DNA from: Acidobacteriota bacterium
GTDB lineage: Bacteria > Acidobacteriota > Holophagae > Holophagales > Holophagaceae
Reading direction: 5' to 3'
Assembly (NCBI GenBank): GCA_016195985.1
Contig: JACPYP010000012.1
Location: forward strand, 1-64,000
DNA length: 64,000 nt
Every line of letters begins with the position of its first letter. Positions within the stretch are counted from its first letter, which is position 1. Of this stretch, positions 18,659 through 28,423 are shown piece after piece. The notes below the pieces were generated by a model that had not been told where the DNA came from, made no database searches, and saw only the letters and a list, made by a program, of their open reading frames with translations. A program made the translations under genes and the position numbers.

Positions 18659-18661
18659 ACT
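18585..18661. repeat. 77-bp direct repeat, left (att-like)
   Basis: These 77 bases are identical to 22292-22368. They cover the entire tRNA-Thr body plus one to three bases on each side. The distance between copies is 3707 bp. Such repeats are expected at the two junctions of an element integrated into a tRNA gene by a tyrosine recombinase. Confidence 0.93.
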
Positions 18662-18688
18662 GCGGTTTGCAGAGCCTCCAGCGTATCA

Positions 18689-18707
18689 GTTGTGCCCATG
18701 TTGTGCC
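18689..18707. repeat. 19-bp subterminal direct repeat, left copy
   Basis: GTTGTGCCCATGTTGTGCC matches 22155-22173 with one mismatch. Each copy contains two TTGTG half-sites. It lies 28 bp inside the left 77-bp repeat. Position and symmetry suggest an arm-type binding site for an integrase (inference). Confidence 0.65.
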
Positions 18708-18757
18708 TCCCCTCCAATCCCAATCCCTAGAGAACCCCCCTCATCCGGGGAGGTTCC

Positions 18758-19189
18758 ATGGCAACGCAACATCCGGGTCTCAAAAGGATCGGGGAATACT
18801 GGCACTTCTCGTTGAAGATCAACGGGCAAAGACTCCACGGGTCTACCAGGGCGAAGGATCTTGCCACGGCAAAGCGCGTCATGGAGGAACGCCGGAAAGA
18901 ACTCCTGCTGAACCAGTGTGGCGCTCCCAAGATCCCAACACTTGTCGCCTTGGTCGAACGGTGGCTCAACACCCACAAGGCGGTCCATATGGAACTTGCG
19001 AAGGTGGCACACAGCCCGCGCAAGACCCGCGACCTCCTCATTAGGATGCACCAGAGGCGAGAACGGATGTGCGAGGCGCGGGTCATGGCTATCGTCAGAG
19101 AGCGCAGTCTGATTGACACCTCAGACCTTCAGAACGCTGAAGCGGACTTCCACAACGCCGTCATTGACCTGAGGGCTCTGAAGCTCTGA
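18758..19189 (+). CDS. Truncated tyrosine-recombinase (phage integrase) N-terminal fragment
   Basis: 143 residues. The first ~50 (LKRIGEYWHFSLKINGQRLH, then a KDLATAKRVMEERRKEL helix) look like the arm-type DNA-binding domain of phage integrases. A short core-binding-like helix follows (LVALVERWLNTHKAVHMELA). The catalytic domain with the R..HxxR..Y residues is absent, and the last ~45 residues do not resemble integrases. Full-length members have roughly 350-400 residues. ATG 18758 is preceded by GGGGAGG. It is either a decayed integrase or a stand-alone DNA-binding protein of the island. Confidence 0.6.
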   Translation: MATQHPGLKRIGEYWHFSLKINGQRLHGSTRAKDLATAKRVMEERRKELLLNQCGAPKIPTLVALVERWLNTHKAVHMELAKVAHSPRKTRDLLIRMHQRRERMCEARVMAIVRERSLIDTSDLQNAEADFHNAVIDLRALKL

Positions 19190-19309
19190 TCGGTATCGAT
19201 CCACCAGGAAACACCACTGCGGGTCCCTTTCTGGACTTCCCAGCCCACAGAATGCTCGGGCTAATGCTTATTTGCCTGTGCGTTTGGTGGCGACTGCTTC
19301 AATTCTCAT

Positions 19310-19612
19310 TCAACAGATCTCTGACACCTGAACATCAGGGTTATTGAGGTGTTCAAGGCACTCTGAGAGAAGCCCGCGATATTCCAGAAGGTCCTTCACA
19401 GAGCTAGCGTGGTTACGGAAGTAGCGTGAGAGCAGGCTGAATTCGGTATTGGGTTGTGCGGTCAACCAGTCGATGTCCTCCTGAAGCCGGTGGTAGGTCT
19501 CCCAGAAGATGACCGCGTATGGGTCTTCCGGCTCCGAGGTGCGGCGGTGGTGGTCAGCACTGTCATCCAGAATGGCGTTTGAGGTGGTGGGGTTGAAATT
19601 CATGAGGGTCAT
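19310..19612 (-). CDS. Hypothetical small protein of the island
   Basis: 100 residues, acidic and helical (AVIFWETYHRLQEDIDWL, HASSVKDLLEYRGLLSECLE). I do not recognise the family. Support for a real gene: TAGGAG sits 5 bp before ATG 19612, the frame is uninterrupted, and its composition is less GC-rich than the flanking chromosome. No signal peptide, membrane segment or DNA-binding motif is evident. It lies between the integrase fragment and the ApeA-like gene and is transcribed in the opposite direction to both. Confidence 0.55.
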   Translation of the reverse strand: MTLMNFNPTTSNAILDDSADHHRRTSEPEDPYAVIFWETYHRLQEDIDWLTAQPNTEFSLLSRYFRNHASSVKDLLEYRGLLSECLEHLNNPDVQVSEIC

Positions 19613-20263
19613 TGGTACTCCTAGGTGGGAATTGAGGTCTATGAAGGCAAGCCTTCGGCGGCGATCTGCAGATGCAGTCGCGGGGTGAGGGGTGAACTTG
19701 CTACCGGTGGCTACCCTCTTCGACCACTGGTTTGAGGCGGTGCCCTATAGCTAATGGGCTTGGCGTCCGGGACACGGAGGCTAGCACTCCGGGTTCGGGC
19801 GTCAGTTTCGAATACCACCAAGGTTCGTCAGCCACGCCGAACACGATCCTCGCCGAATCTGGAGCCAATTTTGATAAGGCTGGCTGATGGGTTGATTTGG
19901 TCAAGGACATTCATGGAGCTGATAGCCCCCAGCCATCTATCTATTGGTGATTGAATCACAAATAAAGACGTAACTACGTCACAATAACAACAAATCCCTC
20001 CAAGGACGGGACCCCCATATGTCGAGCTAGAGCTAGCGTAATATTGATATGGATTCTTAATTGCAATTTAATTGATAATCTATAAAACCCTAATAATCAA
20101 TAATTTGTATATGGTCAAGATGCCCTTGGAACTGAATATCTTGGGTCTGAATAAACTCGAAAATCGGTTGCCCAATTAGTGTTAGCACTATCGTAAGATT
20201 AGGCGCTGCGTAGTAATGACGAACCCGTTGCTGGATAAAATTAATACTTAGAGGGAGGTCAAA
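19613..20263. other. Gene-free island segment upstream of the ApeA-like gene
   Basis: 650 bp without a credible gene. Composition changes sharply near 19950 from mixed to very AT-rich. It includes a perfect GACGTA-AC-TACGTC palindrome at about 19967-19980 and several TA-rich stretches from 20041 that could hold promoters. A minus-strand frame at 19701-19910 has no visible ribosome-binding site or family, and I do not call it. Confidence 0.6.
20252..20258 (+). promoter_or_regulatory. Strong ribosome-binding site of the ApeA-like gene
   Basis: GAGGGAGG lies directly upstream of ATG 20264 at a suitable distance. It fixes this start over later in-frame ATGs, and it also puts the conserved YWWLP phrase at the very N-terminus. 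Confidence 0.75.
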
Positions 20264-21619
20264 ATGAAGGAGACCAATAAAGGCTATTGGTGGCTTCCTG
20301 GAGATGAAGATAGTAAGTGCAATGGAGAATTGGACACCTCGTCGAGATACCCCGTGCTTAGCTTGAATGGGGTAGGTAGTGACAATATTGCTCGGCGTGT
20401 CCCTCCATTCGTAATGCATGGCTTATTGCTGAATGGCTTGAAAGTAACGATGCTTGAATGTCATACGAATGGTGGATCTCAGTTTTTGCATACAGGCATG
20501 GGGGAATTAAATATTGAATCAAGCTGTGTAATAGTAGGAGATAGTCATTATGATGGAGGAGAAAATGTATATAGTGGTGTCAAACTGTCGTTATCTCTTC
20601 TCAGTGAATGGACGCATCTTACGGCTATTAAAATAGATCATCAAGAAGGCAAACAGATCATTCATCTTGAACCAATCGAAGCGATTAAGTTCAATTTAAG
20701 CAATGGAATTAAGGGCGAATTAGGTTTCACAATTGATGAAAAATTTGGAACCTATGGAAAGGAGAGTTTTAGCGTATCAGAGGATACTTATCTTGAATTT
20801 TCTTTTGAATCTAAAAAAAATATTACTGAATTAGAAGAATTTGGTCGTAAAATTCAAACATTTTTAATGTTTTGCACCAGAAAGCCGATAAAAATCGAAA
20901 AAATGACACCAATTATTGAATACAAGAAAAGGAAAATTGGGAATTCAGAACGCTTGGTGCCAATAGCGGATACAGTGTATGCATATTTTATAGAAAATGA
21001 CGAAAAGAAAATCGAATACAGAAACCAGCTAATATGGTTTGAAGATATTAAAGATAAATTCGGTGAATCATTAGAACGGTGGCTTGATTTAAACGAATCG
21101 ATTAGACCAGCTCTTGATTTGCTGTTCTCTGTAAAAAGAGCAACACATATGTATCTTGAAAATGAATTTTTAGTTCTATGTCAAGCTTTGGAGTCGTTAC
21201 ATAGGCGTACAATGGGACGGAAAGCATTTGATGAGGCAAAATTTGATACAATGTTAGTAGATATGATTGCTACTGTCCCTGATGAACACAAAGAATGGTG
21301 GAACGGAAAATTAAAGAATCTAAATTCACCAACATTACGAGACAGGTTACAGGAAATGGTCGGTTCTTTTCAGGAAGTATGGGCAGGTTATAAGGGTGTC
21401 GATGTATTTGCGCAAAGAATTAGTGCTACTAGAAATTATTATACGCATTTCGGTGATAAAACCAAACATGTCTATTCTTTGGAAGAAATGATGCTGGTTG
21501 TAGGGAAATTAGAAGCACTAATTGAGATGCATGTATTAAAAGAACTTGGATTTTCTACTAAAGATATTGTAGATATATGTAATAAAAATTTTATGTGGAA
21601 AGAGGTCATTGAGCGGTAA
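20264..21619 (+). CDS. apeA: ApeA-like HEPN anti-phage defence protein
   Basis: 451 residues. The N-terminal region starts GYWWLPGDEDSKCNGEL, followed by a beta-rich stretch to about residue 180, the pattern of the ApeA N-terminal domain. The C-terminal half is helical and carries a HEPN motif, RNYYTH (Arg390, His395, R-x4-H), inside SATRNYYTHFGDKT, as in Apea-like HEPN RNases. ApeA is a single-gene system reported to protect bacteria from phages, probably by RNA cleavage and abortive infection. Base composition is far more AT-rich than any neighbour, so the gene is recently acquired. No toxin-antitoxin partner is adjacent. Family assignment is by eye. Confidence 0.82.
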   Translation: MKETNKGYWWLPGDEDSKCNGELDTSSRYPVLSLNGVGSDNIARRVPPFVMHGLLLNGLKVTMLECHTNGGSQFLHTGMGELNIESSCVIVGDSHYDGGENVYSGVKLSLSLLSEWTHLTAIKIDHQEGKQIIHLEPIEAIKFNLSNGIKGELGFTIDEKFGTYGKESFSVSEDTYLEFSFESKKNITELEEFGRKIQTFLMFCTRKPIKIEKMTPIIEYKKRKIGNSERLVPIADTVYAYFIENDEKKIEYRNQLIWFEDIKDKFGESLERWLDLNESIRPALDLLFSVKRATHMYLENEFLVLCQALESLHRRTMGRKAFDEAKFDTMLVDMIATVPDEHKEWWNGKLKNLNSPTLRDRLQEMVGSFQEVWAGYKGVDVFAQRISATRNYYTHFGDKTKHVYSLEEMMLVVGKLEALIEMHVLKELGFSTKDIVDICNKNFMWKEVIER

Positions 21620-22292
21620 CGCTTTTTTAAAAATTCTGTCATCCAAGATTAGCAACTAAATGCTCTTACTTTACAACTTGGGGAGATTGTCGCTGGAGGA
21701 AGAATCGCGCCGCGAGTGCCCATGGATGGGTAGACAAGGACCGCTCGGGATTGGTCAGTTACTGCGACGTGTCCAATTCAGGGTTCCATCACCTTCCTGG
21801 TTCGTCGTGGCAGGAACCACTCCATTCGGCGGATTGGGAATGAAGCAGAGTTAGAGCCTGACCATGTCGTCATCGGTTGCCTAGGGCTGGCTGCGTATGT
21901 CGAATGGGTGCGTTGACCACTGACGGTGAAGTGCGGTCCATTTACCTCTGATACCCCTGATTGGTCCCGGGCTGGTTCCAGTTCATAGGTTGGGCACCCG
22001 CGGGCTTTTCGCCGAATCAGACCGAGTGTAGGAAAACCCCACCCCTACCCTAGACAAGGGAAGGGCACGGGGCTGGATTGACGGAAACGCAGTATTAGAG
22101 GGGCTCTAGACAGAGCCCTGGGTAGTCCTTCGGTGGCTGGATAGGACATGGGGAGTTGTGTCCATGTTGTGCCCTGGCACCCTAAAGATCCCTAAAATAG
22201 GGGCACACTCGCGGGTGTTCTCTCGGTCATTGGAATTGGATACAACGAGCTAAGAGCCCCGTCAGTATTGAGCTTCAGGGGCTTCAAGGCAG
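21620..22292. other. Gene-free right end of the island
   Basis: About 670 bp between the ApeA-like gene and tRNA-Thr copy 2. I see no convincing gene; a 64-codon frame at 21660-21854 lacks a ribosome-binding site and family. It contains a 7-bp hairpin GGGCTCT-AGAC-AGAGCCC at 22101-22118 without a T-run, and the 19-bp subterminal repeat. Composition is closer to the chromosome than to the ApeA-like gene. Confidence 0.6.
22155..22173. repeat. 19-bp subterminal direct repeat, right copy
   Basis: GTTGTGTCCATGTTGTGCC has one mismatch to 18689-18707 and the same orientation. It lies about 120 bp inside the right 77-bp repeat. A short ATCCCTA motif follows both copies. Probably a recombination-protein site. 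Confidence 0.65.
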
Positions 22293-22368
22293 AGCCGCTA
22301 GTCGGAATTGAACCAACGACCATCCGCTTACAAGGCGGGCGCTCTACCAACTGAGCTATAGCGGCACT
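22292..22368. repeat. 77-bp direct repeat, right (att-like)
   Basis: Identical to 18585-18661. It forms the junction between the island and the accC side of the chromosome. Confidence 0.93.
22293..22365 (-). tRNA. tRNA-Thr (anticodon TGT), copy 2, no encoded CCA
   Basis: Same 73-nt cloverleaf and TGT anticodon as copy 1. After the discriminator base the DNA reads CTG rather than CCA, so the end would need enzymatic addition. The 5' flank of this copy is native chromosome (accC side), so it probably keeps the original tRNA promoter. The 3' flank belongs to the island. Confidence 0.93.
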
Positions 22369-22493
22369 TGATCAGTCTATCGGAATCCGAGCTGTTCCTG
22401 AACTGCCGGGAACGCGGGGCCAGCCTGGTTGTTATGGAGCCAAGAGCGGGTGCCCGGCCCGGAATGCTGCCCTGCAGCGTCCCTCGCCATCCG

Positions 22494-23921
<1,428 letters not shown>

Positions 23922-23923
23922 GG

Positions 23924-24511
<588 letters not shown>

Positions 24512-24580
24512 CAAGGCTCCAACGGTCGGATCGGGCTAAGGAAGGGATCGAGCATACCAAACCAGGGGGGAGTGGCCAGG

Positions 24581-25048
24581 TCACGCTTCTTCGGAAGGCT
24601 CGGCGAGGAGGCCCTTCTTTTTGCCGCGAGGGCCGGTTTCTTCCGGGCGGAATTCTTTCCGGGCGGCATCCAGGATGCCGTTGAGGAATTGCGTGCCTTC
24701 CTGGTCGCTGAACTCCTTGACGATTTCCAGGGCCTCGTTGATGACGATGGGGAAGGGCACTTCCTTCACGAACATGAGCTCGTAGAGGCCGAGGCGCAGC
24801 AGGTTGCGGTCCACGGCGGCCATGCGGTGGATCTTCCAGTGCTCGGCGTACTTTCCCAGCACCAGATCGATCTCGTCCATCTGCCCGTGGACGCCGTCCA
24901 CCAGGCGCCGCGCGTAGTAGAAGGCATCCCGGTTCAGATCCTGGATAGCATAGAAGCCCGCGAAGACCTGATCCGGCTGGTAGCCCGTGAGATCCATGGC
25001 ATACAGCATCTGCAGGGCGTACTCGCGCCCGCGCCGGCGAACTCCCAT
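24581..25048 (-). CDS. nusB: Transcription antitermination factor NusB
   Basis: 155 residues, all-helical NusB fold: RRRGREYALQMLYAMDLTG at the N-terminus, then MAAVDRNLLRLGLYELMF and PIVINEALEIVKEFSDQEG. NusB with S10 (NusE) binds boxA RNA and supports rRNA transcription. ATG follows the ribH stop codon directly with no gap; ribH-nusB is a very common bacterial pair. The C-terminal ~20 residues are charged and extend past the core fold. Confidence 0.95.
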   Translation of the reverse strand: MGVRRRGREYALQMLYAMDLTGYQPDQVFAGFYAIQDLNRDAFYYARRLVDGVHGQMDEIDLVLGKYAEHWKIHRMAAVDRNLLRLGLYELMFVKEVPFPIVINEALEIVKEFSDQEGTQFLNGILDAARKEFRPEETGPRGKKKGLLAEPSEEA

Positions 25049-25534
25049 TTACTTGCTTCCCTTCTGCTTGCCCAGTGTGTGGGCCAGATCCACCATCTCG
25101 AGGACGCTCATGGCGGCCTCCCAGCCCTTGTTGCCCATCTTGGCGCCGGCCCGGTCGATGGCCTGTTCCACGCTGTCCGTGGTGAGCACGCCGAAGGCCA
25201 GGGGCAGTCCCGTGTCGAGGGCCACCTGGGCAGCGCCCTTGGTGACTTCGGCGGCGATCATGTCGAAGTGCGGCGTGCCGCCGCGGATCACCGTGCCCAG
25301 CACGATGACGCCGGCGTAGCGGCCGCTCTGGGCCGCCAGCTTGGCCGCCTGGGGCAGCTCGAAACTTCCCGGGACGCGGATGAGGTCCAGCTGGTCCTCG
25401 TTGCCGCCGTGGCGCAGGATGCAATCCTTCGCGCCCTCGATGAGGCGTTCAACGATGAAATCGTTCCAGCGCGAGGCCACCAGGGCGAAGCGATCGCCCC
25501 CGTGCACGCGGAAGTGGCCCTCAAAGATCCCCAT
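25049..25534 (-). CDS. ribH: 6,7-dimethyl-8-ribityllumazine synthase
   Basis: 161 residues. Motifs: [46 protein letters not shown], and [20 protein letters not shown]. It condenses 3,4-dihydroxy-2-butanone-4-phosphate with the ribityl pyrimidine to make lumazine, the precursor of riboflavin. Length and motifs fit the family. I saw no FMN riboswitch in the 130 bp upstream, and the other rib genes are not in the window. Confidence 0.95.
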   Translation of the reverse strand: MGIFEGHFRVHGGDRFALVASRWNDFIVERLIEGAKDCILRHGGNEDQLDLIRVPGSFELPQAAKLAAQSGRYAGVIVLGTVIRGGTPHFDMIAAEVTKGAAQVALDTGLPLAFGVLTTDSVEQAIDRAGAKMGNKGWEAAMSVLEMVDLAHTLGKQKGSK

Positions 25535-25592
25535 GGGAACCCCCCGAAAGGTGGTTAAGAACTGATGAGACTAGCACAAAAGATAAGGCTTT

Positions 25593-25660
25593 GCCACGGA
25601 TGAACTCAGATGGACACGGATGGATAAAGGGATCTGTATTCATCCGTGTTCATCTGTGGC
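25593..25660. repeat. Palindromic intergenic element downstream of acnB
   Basis: GCCACGGATGAAC at the left end and the complement GTTCATCTGTGGC at the right form an imperfect inverted repeat about 68 bp long, with the internal phrase GGACACGGATG also repeated. The same module (CCACGGATTAAACGGATGGA) occurs in each unit of the 10.6-11.4 kb repeat. It starts 7 bp beyond the acnB stop and may fold into a transcript-ending hairpin. Confidence 0.75.
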
Positions 25661-25667
25661 AGAAAAA

Positions 25668-28244
25668 CTAGACCGTGACGGTGTCCGCGATCTCCCGGAA
25701 ATCCGGGATCTGGTCGAAGTTCATGTAGCGGTAGATGTCGGCGGCCTTCTGGCCCACGACGCCGGCCTGAGCCAGGTACTCCTCCGGGGTGGGGATCCTC
25801 CCGAGAAGGGCGCAGACGGCGGCCAGTTCGGCGCTGCCCAGGTAGACGCGGGTGTCCAGGCCCAGGCGGTTGGGGAAGTTGCGGGTGGAGGTCGACATGG
25901 CGGTGGCGCCCTTGCGGATCTGGGCCTGGTTGCCCATGCAGAGCGAGCAGCCGGGCATCTCCATGCGGGCGCCGGTGCGGCCCAGGATGCCGTAGTAGCC
26001 CTCCTGCGTGAGGATGTACTCGTCCATCTTGGTGGGCGGGGCAATCCAGAGGCGGGTGGGGATGTCCGACTTGCCGTCCAGCAGCTTCCCGGCGGCCCGG
26101 AAGTGGCCGATGTTGGTCATGCAGGAGCCGATGAACACTTCGTCGATCTTGTCGCCGGCCACCGCGGACAGGGGCTTGATGTCGTCGGGATCGTTGGGGC
26201 AGGCCAGCAGGGGCTCCTTCACGTCCGCCAGGTCGATCTCGATGACGGCGGCGTATTCGGCGTCAGCGTCGGGGGCCAGCAGCTCGGGCTTGGCGACCCA
26301 GGCTTGCATGGCGCGGATGCGGTTCTCCAGGGTTTGCCGGTGTTCGTAACCGTTGGCGATCATCCACTTCATGAGCGTGATGTTGGAGTTCATGTATTCG
26401 ATGATCGGTTCCTTGTCCAAGCGCACCGTGCAGCCCGCGGCGGAGCGTTCGGCGGAGGCGTCGGAGAGTTCGAAGGCCTGTTCCACCTTCAGTTCGGGCA
26501 GCCCTTCGATTTCCAGGATGCGGCCGCTGAAGATGTTCTTCTTGCCCTTCTTCTCCACCGTGAGCAGGCCCTGCTGGATGGCGTAGTAAGGGATGGCGTT
26601 CACCAGGTCGCGCAGGGTCACGCCGGGCTGAAGCCCGCCCTTGAACCGCACCAGCACGGATTCCGGCATGTCCAGGGGCATGACGCCCGTGGCGGCGGCG
26701 AAGGCCACCAGGCCGGAGCCCGCCGGGAAGGAGATGCCGATGGGGAAGCGGGTGTGGGAGTCGCCGCCGGTGCCCACGGTGTCGGGCAGCAGGAGGCGGT
26801 TCAGCCAGGAGTGGATGACGCCGTCGCCCACCTTCAGGGAGACGCCGCCGCGGTTGGTGATGAAGGGCGGCAGCTCGCGGTGGGTGAGTACGTCCACGGG
26901 CTTGGGGTAGGGCGCGGTATGGCAGAAGGACTGCATCACCATGTCGGCGGAGAATTGCAGGCAGGCCAGATCCTTCAGCTCGTCGCGGGTCATGGGACCC
27001 GTGGTGTCCTGGGAACCCACGGTGGTCATGTGCGGCTCGCAGTAGGTGCCGGGGCGGATGCCCGCGGCGCCGCAGGCGCGGCCCACCATTTTCTGGGCCA
27101 GCGTGAAGCCCTTGCCGGTGTCCTTGGGGATGGCGGGGAGGCGGAAGATCGTCGACTCGGGCAGGCCCAGGGCCTTGCGGGCCTTGGCGGTGAGGCCGCG
27201 CCCGATGATGAGGGGGATGCGGCCCCCGGCGCGGACTTCGTCGAAGATCACGTCCGACTTCACCTTGAACTCGGCGATGGTCTGGCCATTCTTCAGGGCC
27301 CTGCCCTCGTAGGGACGGAGCTCGATGACATCGCCCATCTCCATGCCGTTCACGTCCAGCTCGATGGGCAAGGCGCCGGCGTCTTCCATGGTGTTGTAGA
27401 AGATGGGGGCGATCTTCGAGCCCAGGCAGACGCCGCCGAAGCGCTTGTTGGGCACGAAGGGGATGTCCTCGCCCGTGAACCACAGCACGGAATTGGTGGC
27501 GGACTTGCGGGAAGAGCCCGTGCCCACCACATCGCCCACGTAGGCCACCAAGTGGCCCTTGGCCTTGAGGGCCTCCAACTGCTTCAGGGGGCCCACCTTG
27601 CCGGGCTCGTCGGGGGTGATTCCGGGACGGGCGTTCTTCAGCATGGCCAGGGCGTGGAGGGGGATGTCCGGGCGGCTCCAGGCATCGGGGGCGGGAGAAA
27701 GATCATCGGTGTTGGTTTCGCCTGCGACCTTGAACACCGTGAGGGTCAGGCTCTGGGGCACTTCCGGGCGGCTGGTGAACCACTCGGCTTCGGCCCAGGA
27801 CTTCAACACAGACTGGGCGTTCGCATGGCCCGCATCGGCCTTGGCCTTCACGTCGGCGAAAGCGTCGAAGATGAGCAGGGTCTTCTTCAGGCCCTCGGCG
27901 GCGATTCCGCCCACCAGGGGGTCGTCCAGCAGGTCGATGAGGGGCCTCACATTGAAGCCGCCCAGCATGGTGCCCAGCAGTTCCGTGGCCCTCTCGCGGG
28001 AGACCAGGGCGATCGTTTCGGTTCCCCTGGCGATGCCGGCCAGGAAGCCCGCCTTCATCCGCGCGGCATCGTCCACACCCGCGGGCACCCGCTGGGAAAG
28101 AAGTTCGAGCAGGAAGGCCTCCTCACCCGCCGGAGGATGGGCGAGCAGCTCCGCCAGGTCGTGGGTCTGGGCCTCGGTGAGGGGAAGGGGGGGAATGCCC
28201 AGGGCGGCGCGATCGGCGACATGTTGGCGATAGGCTTGAAGCAC
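25668..28244 (-). CDS. acnB: Aconitate hydratase B (bifunctional, 2-methylisocitrate dehydratase)
   Basis: 858 residues, close to the ~865 of AcnB. It starts with the HEAT-like domain ([14 protein letters not shown]), then the swivel domain ([16 protein letters not shown]), then the catalytic domains with FeS-cluster cysteines in [10 protein letters not shown] and [10 protein letters not shown], and substrate residues in [12 protein letters not shown]. It interconverts citrate and isocitrate in the TCA cycle and can serve propionate metabolism. The start is GTG 28244 after GGGGG. It stands alone and is followed by a palindromic element. Confidence 0.95.
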   Translation of the reverse strand: MLQAYRQHVADRAALGIPPLPLTEAQTHDLAELLAHPPAGEEAFLLELLSQRVPAGVDDAARMKAGFLAGIARGTETIALVSRERATELLGTMLGGFNVRPLIDLLDDPLVGGIAAEGLKKTLLIFDAFADVKAKADAGHANAQSVLKSWAEAEWFTSRPEVPQSLTLTVFKVAGETNTDDLSPAPDAWSRPDIPLHALAMLKNARPGITPDEPGKVGPLKQLEALKAKGHLVAYVGDVVGTGSSRKSATNSVLWFTGEDIPFVPNKRFGGVCLGSKIAPIFYNTMEDAGALPIELDVNGMEMGDVIELRPYEGRALKNGQTIAEFKVKSDVIFDEVRAGGRIPLIIGRGLTAKARKALGLPESTIFRLPAIPKDTGKGFTLAQKMVGRACGAAGIRPGTYCEPHMTTVGSQDTTGPMTRDELKDLACLQFSADMVMQSFCHTAPYPKPVDVLTHRELPPFITNRGGVSLKVGDGVIHSWLNRLLLPDTVGTGGDSHTRFPIGISFPAGSGLVAFAAATGVMPLDMPESVLVRFKGGLQPGVTLRDLVNAIPYYAIQQGLLTVEKKGKKNIFSGRILEIEGLPELKVEQAFELSDASAERSAAGCTVRLDKEPIIEYMNSNITLMKWMIANGYEHRQTLENRIRAMQAWVAKPELLAPDADAEYAAVIEIDLADVKEPLLACPNDPDDIKPLSAVAGDKIDEVFIGSCMTNIGHFRAAGKLLDGKSDIPTRLWIAPPTKMDEYILTQEGYYGILGRTGARMEMPGCSLCMGNQAQIRKGATAMSTSTRNFPNRLGLDTRVYLGSAELAAVCALLGRIPTPEEYLAQAGVVGQKAADIYRYMNFDQIPDFREIADTVTV

Positions 28245-28423
28245 GGTCGACCCCCACTGAGTTGCGCCGCCAGACGCGGCCTGGACCTTTCATTCTACAT
28301 CCCATCGGTGTCCTGACAGGTCCACTGTCCCTCTTGACCCCAGGTCGGTTGCGGCGGCGGGATCACAGCGCTCATCCTAAGGGGGACGGGCGCCGATCCG
28401 GGAAAGGAGCGAAGGGCGGAAGA

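Larger units (their letters stand above)
18585..22368. mobile_element. 3.7-kb genomic island between duplicated tRNA-Thr copies, carrying an ApeA-like defence gene
   Basis: The segment is bounded by perfect 77-bp direct repeats of tRNA-Thr and carries foreign-looking DNA. An integrase N-terminal fragment lies next to the left repeat, then a small unknown gene, then a strongly AT-rich HEPN gene. Bases 20761-20820 hold only 17 G/C of 60, while the flanks are clearly GC-rich. Inside both ends are 19-bp near-identical repeats (18689-18707, 22155-22173). With no intact recombinase, it is probably immobile or mobilised in trans. No transfer or replication genes are present. Confidence 0.85.

Noticed and set aside
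19701-19910. 69-codon minus-strand frame in the island
   Set aside because: No ribosome-binding site or recognisable family; kept only as a note in the gene-free segment.
21660-21854. 64-codon frame after the ApeA-like gene
   Set aside because: No start signal and no family. It could be a defence partner, but ApeA acts alone in the known system.
22101-22118. Terminator in the right end of the island
   Set aside because: A perfect 7-bp stem but no T-run follows on either strand, so listed only as a hairpin.
25535-25592. FMN riboswitch upstream of ribH
   Set aside because: The space is short and I see none of the conserved AGGGTGAAATTCC-type segments.
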